A stretch of DNA of 8,584 nucleotides from positions 1-8,584 of the forward strand of contig CAJMNV010000084.1 of the NCBI GenBank assembly GCA_905214825.1. Direction: 5' to 3'. Position 1 is the stretch's first letter; the number at the start of each line of letters is the position of its first letter. The DNA is from an uncultured bacterium. GTDB taxonomy: Bacteria; Bacillota; Clostridia; Lachnospirales; Anaerotignaceae. Under the pieces are notes generated by a model. The model was not told the origin of the DNA. It searched no databases and saw only the letters and a program-made list of their open reading frames with translations. The position numbers were made by a program, and so were the translations under genes. Shown in pieces: positions 6,337 to 8,584 of this stretch.

Positions 6337-6774
6337 ATGGATATCAATAAAATTGCGGAATTGGCAAATATTATGAAACAAAATGGTTTGACAAAACTGA
6401 AATTGACAGAAGGGGAAAGCCATTTGGTATTGGAGGCTGGAAAGAGCGAAGGTGTGGTCGTGCCTATGGTACAAGAAAGTGTGCAAGTTCCACCAATGCC
6501 AAAAGAACAACCCAAAAAGATGTTGGAAGATGATTTTTATGAACAGAAAACACCTTTGGTGGGGACTGTGTATCTGGCTTCTCAAAGTGGAGCAACACCT
6601 TATGTTTCTGTGGGCGACCATATCAATGCAGGCGAAACGATTTGCATTGTGGAGTCTATGAAGATGTTTAATCAAATTGCCGCAGAATGTAGTGGCATTG
6701 TAGAAGAAATCTGTGTATCTGATGCACAGATTGTAGAGTATGGACAGACATTGTTCCGTATCCGAGAAGATTAA
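6337..6774 (+). CDS. accB: biotin carboxyl carrier protein of acetyl-CoA carboxylase
   Basis: Carries biotin between the carboxylase (AccC) and the carboxyltransferase (AccDA) to make malonyl-CoA. The 145-residue product has an N-terminal helix (about 1-35, MDINKIAELANIM onward), a Pro/Lys-rich flexible linker (about 38-72), and a biotinyl domain from about 73 to the end. Biotin is expected on Lys109 in IVESMKMFNQI. The commonest motif is EAMKM, so Ala is replaced by Ser here. SQSGATPY (82-89) sits where the protruding thumb of AccB proteins lies, which favours AccB over other biotinyl proteins. The ribosome binding site is weaker than its neighbours' (GGTGAT at 6326-6331, 5 nt before the ATG, overlapping the fabF stop), so coupling to fabF translation is likely. 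A biotin ligase is not in the window. Confidence 0.95.
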   Translation: MDINKIAELANIMKQNGLTKLKLTEGESHLVLEAGKSEGVVVPMVQESVQVPPMPKEQPKKMLEDDFYEQKTPLVGTVYLASQSGATPYVSVGDHINAGETICIVESMKMFNQIAAECSGIVEEICVSDAQIVEYGQTLFRIRED

Positions 6775-6802
6775 GAAATAAAATAGAAAGAAGGCGGAAC
6801 AC

Positions 6803-7216
6803 ATGAAACAAGAAGAATTGAAAAAAATATTGCCCCATCGGGACAATATGCTTTTGATTGATGAAGCAGAATTGCGGGACGGCGTTGCACATGGCAAAAA
6901 AACCATTGATGGTACAGAATGGTTTTTGAAAGGGCATTTTCCGGACAATCCCGTTGTGCCAGGTGTTATTTTGTGCGAAATTCTCGGACAGTCCGCCTGT
7001 GTACTGTTGTCAGAAGCCGAAGAAGGTGCAACACCTTATTTTACAGGATTAGACAAAGTGCGTTTTAAAAACAGTGTGCGTCCTGGAGATGTGTTTGAAA
7101 CAGAATGTACACTCATAAAACATAAAGGGCCTTTTTACTGGGCAAGTGGAAAAGGTTTTGTAGATGGTAAATTATGCGTAAGTGCAGAGTTTTCTTTTGC
7201 ACTGATAAAGGAGTAA
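6803..7216 (+). CDS. fabZ: 3-hydroxyacyl-ACP dehydratase (FabZ)
   Basis: Dehydrates 3-hydroxyacyl-ACP to trans-2-enoyl-ACP, the substrate of FabK. The 137-residue hotdog-fold product has ILPHRDNMLLID (9-20), the catalytic His45 in GHFPDNPVVPGV (44-55), and Glu59 with Gln63 on the central helix (CEILGQSA). KVRFKNSVRPGD is another family mark. AAGGCGG (6791-6797) lies 5 nt before the ATG, and accB ends 28 nt upstream. Some firmicutes have FabZ relatives (FabN) that also isomerise the double bond for unsaturated fatty acid synthesis. That activity depends on fine structural differences and cannot be decided here. Its place between accB and accC is the common order in firmicute fab operons. Confidence 0.96.
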   Translation: MKQEELKKILPHRDNMLLIDEAELRDGVAHGKKTIDGTEWFLKGHFPDNPVVPGVILCEILGQSACVLLSEAEEGATPYFTGLDKVRFKNSVRPGDVFETECTLIKHKGPFYWASGKGFVDGKLCVSAEFSFALIKE

Positions 7217-7222
7217 TGCGAT

Positions 7223-8557
7223 ATGTTTTCAAAAATTCTGATTGCTAACAGAGGGGAAGTTGCTGTTCGCATTATTCGTGCTTGCAAAGAAATGGGTATT
7301 GAAACGGTTGCTGTATATTCTGAGGCTGACCAAAACTCCTTGCATGTGGCATTGGCTGATGAACGTATTTGCATTGGTTCCAATGCGGCTGTTGACAGCT
7401 ATTTGAATCAGAAAAATATCATCAGTGCGGCTTTGGCTTCCAATGCAACAGCCATTCACCCCGGATATGGATTTTTGTCTGAAAATGCGGAATTTGCAGC
7501 ATTGTGTGAAGAAAAAGGCATTGTGTTTATAGGGCCTGATAGCACTGTTTTGGACAAAATGGGAGACAAAGACCATTCTCGTCAGCTGATGAAAGAAATT
7601 GGTGTACCTGTGGTACCGGGGACAGAGATTTTAAAAGATGTGGAAGAAGCAAAAAGACTTGCAGACGAAATTGGATACCCTATATTGGTAAAAGCAACCG
7701 CAGGCGGTGGCGGAAAAGGTATCCGTGTTGTGGAAAAAGCGGAAGATTTGGAAGCATCTTTTTTGGCAGCATCAGCAGAGGCGAAAAGTGCATTTGGCAA
7801 TGGTGATGTATTTTTGGAAAAATATTTACATTCTGTGCGTCATGTGGAAATGCAAATTTTGGCAGATGCATTTGGAAATATTGTTTGCTTAGGGGAAAGA
7901 GATTGCTCTTTACAACTGAACAAACAAAAGGTGTTGGAAGAAACACCTTGCCCTGTAATCACAAAAGAAATTCGAGAAAATATGGCAGATGCAGCAATCA
8001 AAGCCGCAAAAGCCGCAAATTATGTCAATGCAGGTACTGTGGAGTTTTTGTTGTCACCTGACGGAAAATTTTATTTTATTGAAATGAATACACGTTTGCA
8101 GGTGGAACACCCGATTACAGAGGAAATCAGTGATATTGATATTGTGAAATGGCAAATTCGCATTGCTTGCAAAAGACCATTGGATTTCAAACAAGAAGAT
8201 ATTCATTTGCATGGGCATGCCATAGAATGCCGTATCAATGCAAGAAGTACTGGACAGGTGGACTTTTTGCATGTGCCTGGTGGTGCAAGGGTGCATTTTG
8301 ATACCGCATTGGTGCAAGATTGTTTGATTGTGCCATTTTATGACGCAATGATTGGCAAATTGATTGTATATGCACCCACAAGAGAAGATGCCATTCGGAA
8401 AATGGAAGTGGCACTTTGTGAAATGGTCATTCATGGTATCCATACCAATATTGAAGACCAACTGCGTTTGGTGAGAAATAAAAAATTCCAAAAAGGGGAA
8501 TATGATACATTGATATTACCTGAATTGTTGGCGGAAGGAGGCACAGAACTTGAATAA
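7223..8557 (+). CDS. accC: biotin carboxylase subunit of acetyl-CoA carboxylase
   Basis: Carboxylates the biotin on AccB using ATP and bicarbonate. The 444-residue product is close to the usual 445-450. It has the N-terminal biotin carboxylase fold (ILIANRGEVAVRIIRA, 5-20; AIHPGYGFLSENAEFA, 78-93) and an ATP-grasp domain with the glycine-rich KATAGGGGKG (157-166) and HVEMQIL (207-213). It retains ERDCS (225-229), Lys236, Glu274 in VEF, Glu287, Asn289 and Arg291 in IEMNTRLQVEHP, and Arg337 in ECRINA. After ERDCS the usual QRRHQK or QRNxQK reads QLNKQK (231-236), so an Arg is Leu and the His of the E. coli type is Lys, while the bicarbonate-site Lys is kept. AAAGGAG (7208-7214) precedes the ATG by 8 nt. 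The end overlaps the start of accD by 8 nt. Confidence 0.97.
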   Translation: MFSKILIANRGEVAVRIIRACKEMGIETVAVYSEADQNSLHVALADERICIGSNAAVDSYLNQKNIISAALASNATAIHPGYGFLSENAEFAALCEEKGIVFIGPDSTVLDKMGDKDHSRQLMKEIGVPVVPGTEILKDVEEAKRLADEIGYPILVKATAGGGGKGIRVVEKAEDLEASFLAASAEAKSAFGNGDVFLEKYLHSVRHVEMQILADAFGNIVCLGERDCSLQLNKQKVLEETPCPVITKEIRENMADAAIKAAKAANYVNAGTVEFLLSPDGKFYFIEMNTRLQVEHPITEEISDIDIVKWQIRIACKRPLDFKQEDIHLHGHAIECRINARSTGQVDFLHVPGGARVHFDTALVQDCLIVPFYDAMIGKLIVYAPTREDAIRKMEVALCEMVIHGIHTNIEDQLRLVRNKKFQKGEYDTLILPELLAEGGTELE

Positions 8558-8584
8558 TATTGTTGGTATGTTCCGAAAATCAAG
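8550..8584 (+). CDS. accD: start of acetyl-CoA carboxylase carboxyltransferase subunit beta, cut by the right edge
   Basis: Only 11 codons are inside the window, giving MNNIVGMFRKS when the initial TTG is read as Met. The strong site AAGGAGG (8535-8541) is 8 nt before this TTG. The ATG at 8568 is 26 nt from that site, too far to be the main start. A short hydrophobic-basic N-terminus of the form FRK fits AccD proteins, which then carry a zinc ribbon. The usual gene order puts accD, then accA, after accC. The frame overlaps accC by 8 nt, consistent with coupled translation. The identity rests mainly on position. Confidence 0.65.
   Translation, partial: MNNIVGMFRKS

Noticed and set aside
5284..6948. 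Long minus-strand open frame opposite fabF, accB and the start of fabZ
   Set aside because: It is an exact codon-register mirror of fabF and accB, has a Cys/His/Phe-rich composition unlike a real protein, and is explained by the absence of TTA, CTA and TCA codons in the sense genes.

Overview
The window looks like chromosomal DNA from a low-G+C anaerobic firmicute, most likely a clostridium of the Lachnospirales type. This is inferred from the A/T-rich sequence, strong AGGAGG ribosome binding sites, FabK as the only enoyl-ACP reductase, and the gene order. No species can be named from the sequence alone. All protein genes lie on the + strand. The only minus-strand gene is a tRNA-Pro cut by the left edge.

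Layout. Positions 1-59 hold the 5' part of tRNA-Pro(CGG), minus strand, with a plausible promoter at 75-103. Positions 60-245 are an A/T-rich divergent intergenic region holding a candidate promoter for the next gene. Positions 246-1059 hold an ECF-type sigma factor and an overlapping short membrane protein with an HxxxCxxC zinc-binding motif, a typical sigma/anti-sigma pair. Positions 1060-1176 are an A/T-rich gap with a likely promoter and operator region but no clear terminator. From 1177 to the right edge runs a type II fatty acid synthesis operon: fabH, acpP, fabK, fabD, fabG, fabF, accB, fabZ, accC and the first bases of accD. Most genes overlap or lie within 30 nt of each other. The exception is a 113-nt gap between fabH and acpP, which carries three consecutive stem-loops.

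How the genes work together. AccB carries biotin, AccC carboxylates it with ATP and bicarbonate, and AccD (with AccA, expected beyond the edge) makes malonyl-CoA. FabD moves malonyl onto ACP (acpP). FabH primes the cycle with acetyl-CoA or another short acyl-CoA. FabF elongates, FabG reduces the 3-keto group, FabZ dehydrates and FabK reduces the enoyl group. Apart from priming and carboxyltransferase subunit alpha, the whole elongation cycle is encoded here. No fabA, fabM, fabI, or MarR/FapR-type regulator gene is present.

Novelty. The enzymes are ordinary and well conserved. The less usual points are the sigma/anti-sigma pair directly upstream of the fab operon, the structured fabH-acpP leader with mutually exclusive pairings, an operator-like dyad before fabH, and an altered nucleotide-site motif in AccC. 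I see no mobile element, CRISPR array or clearly new system.
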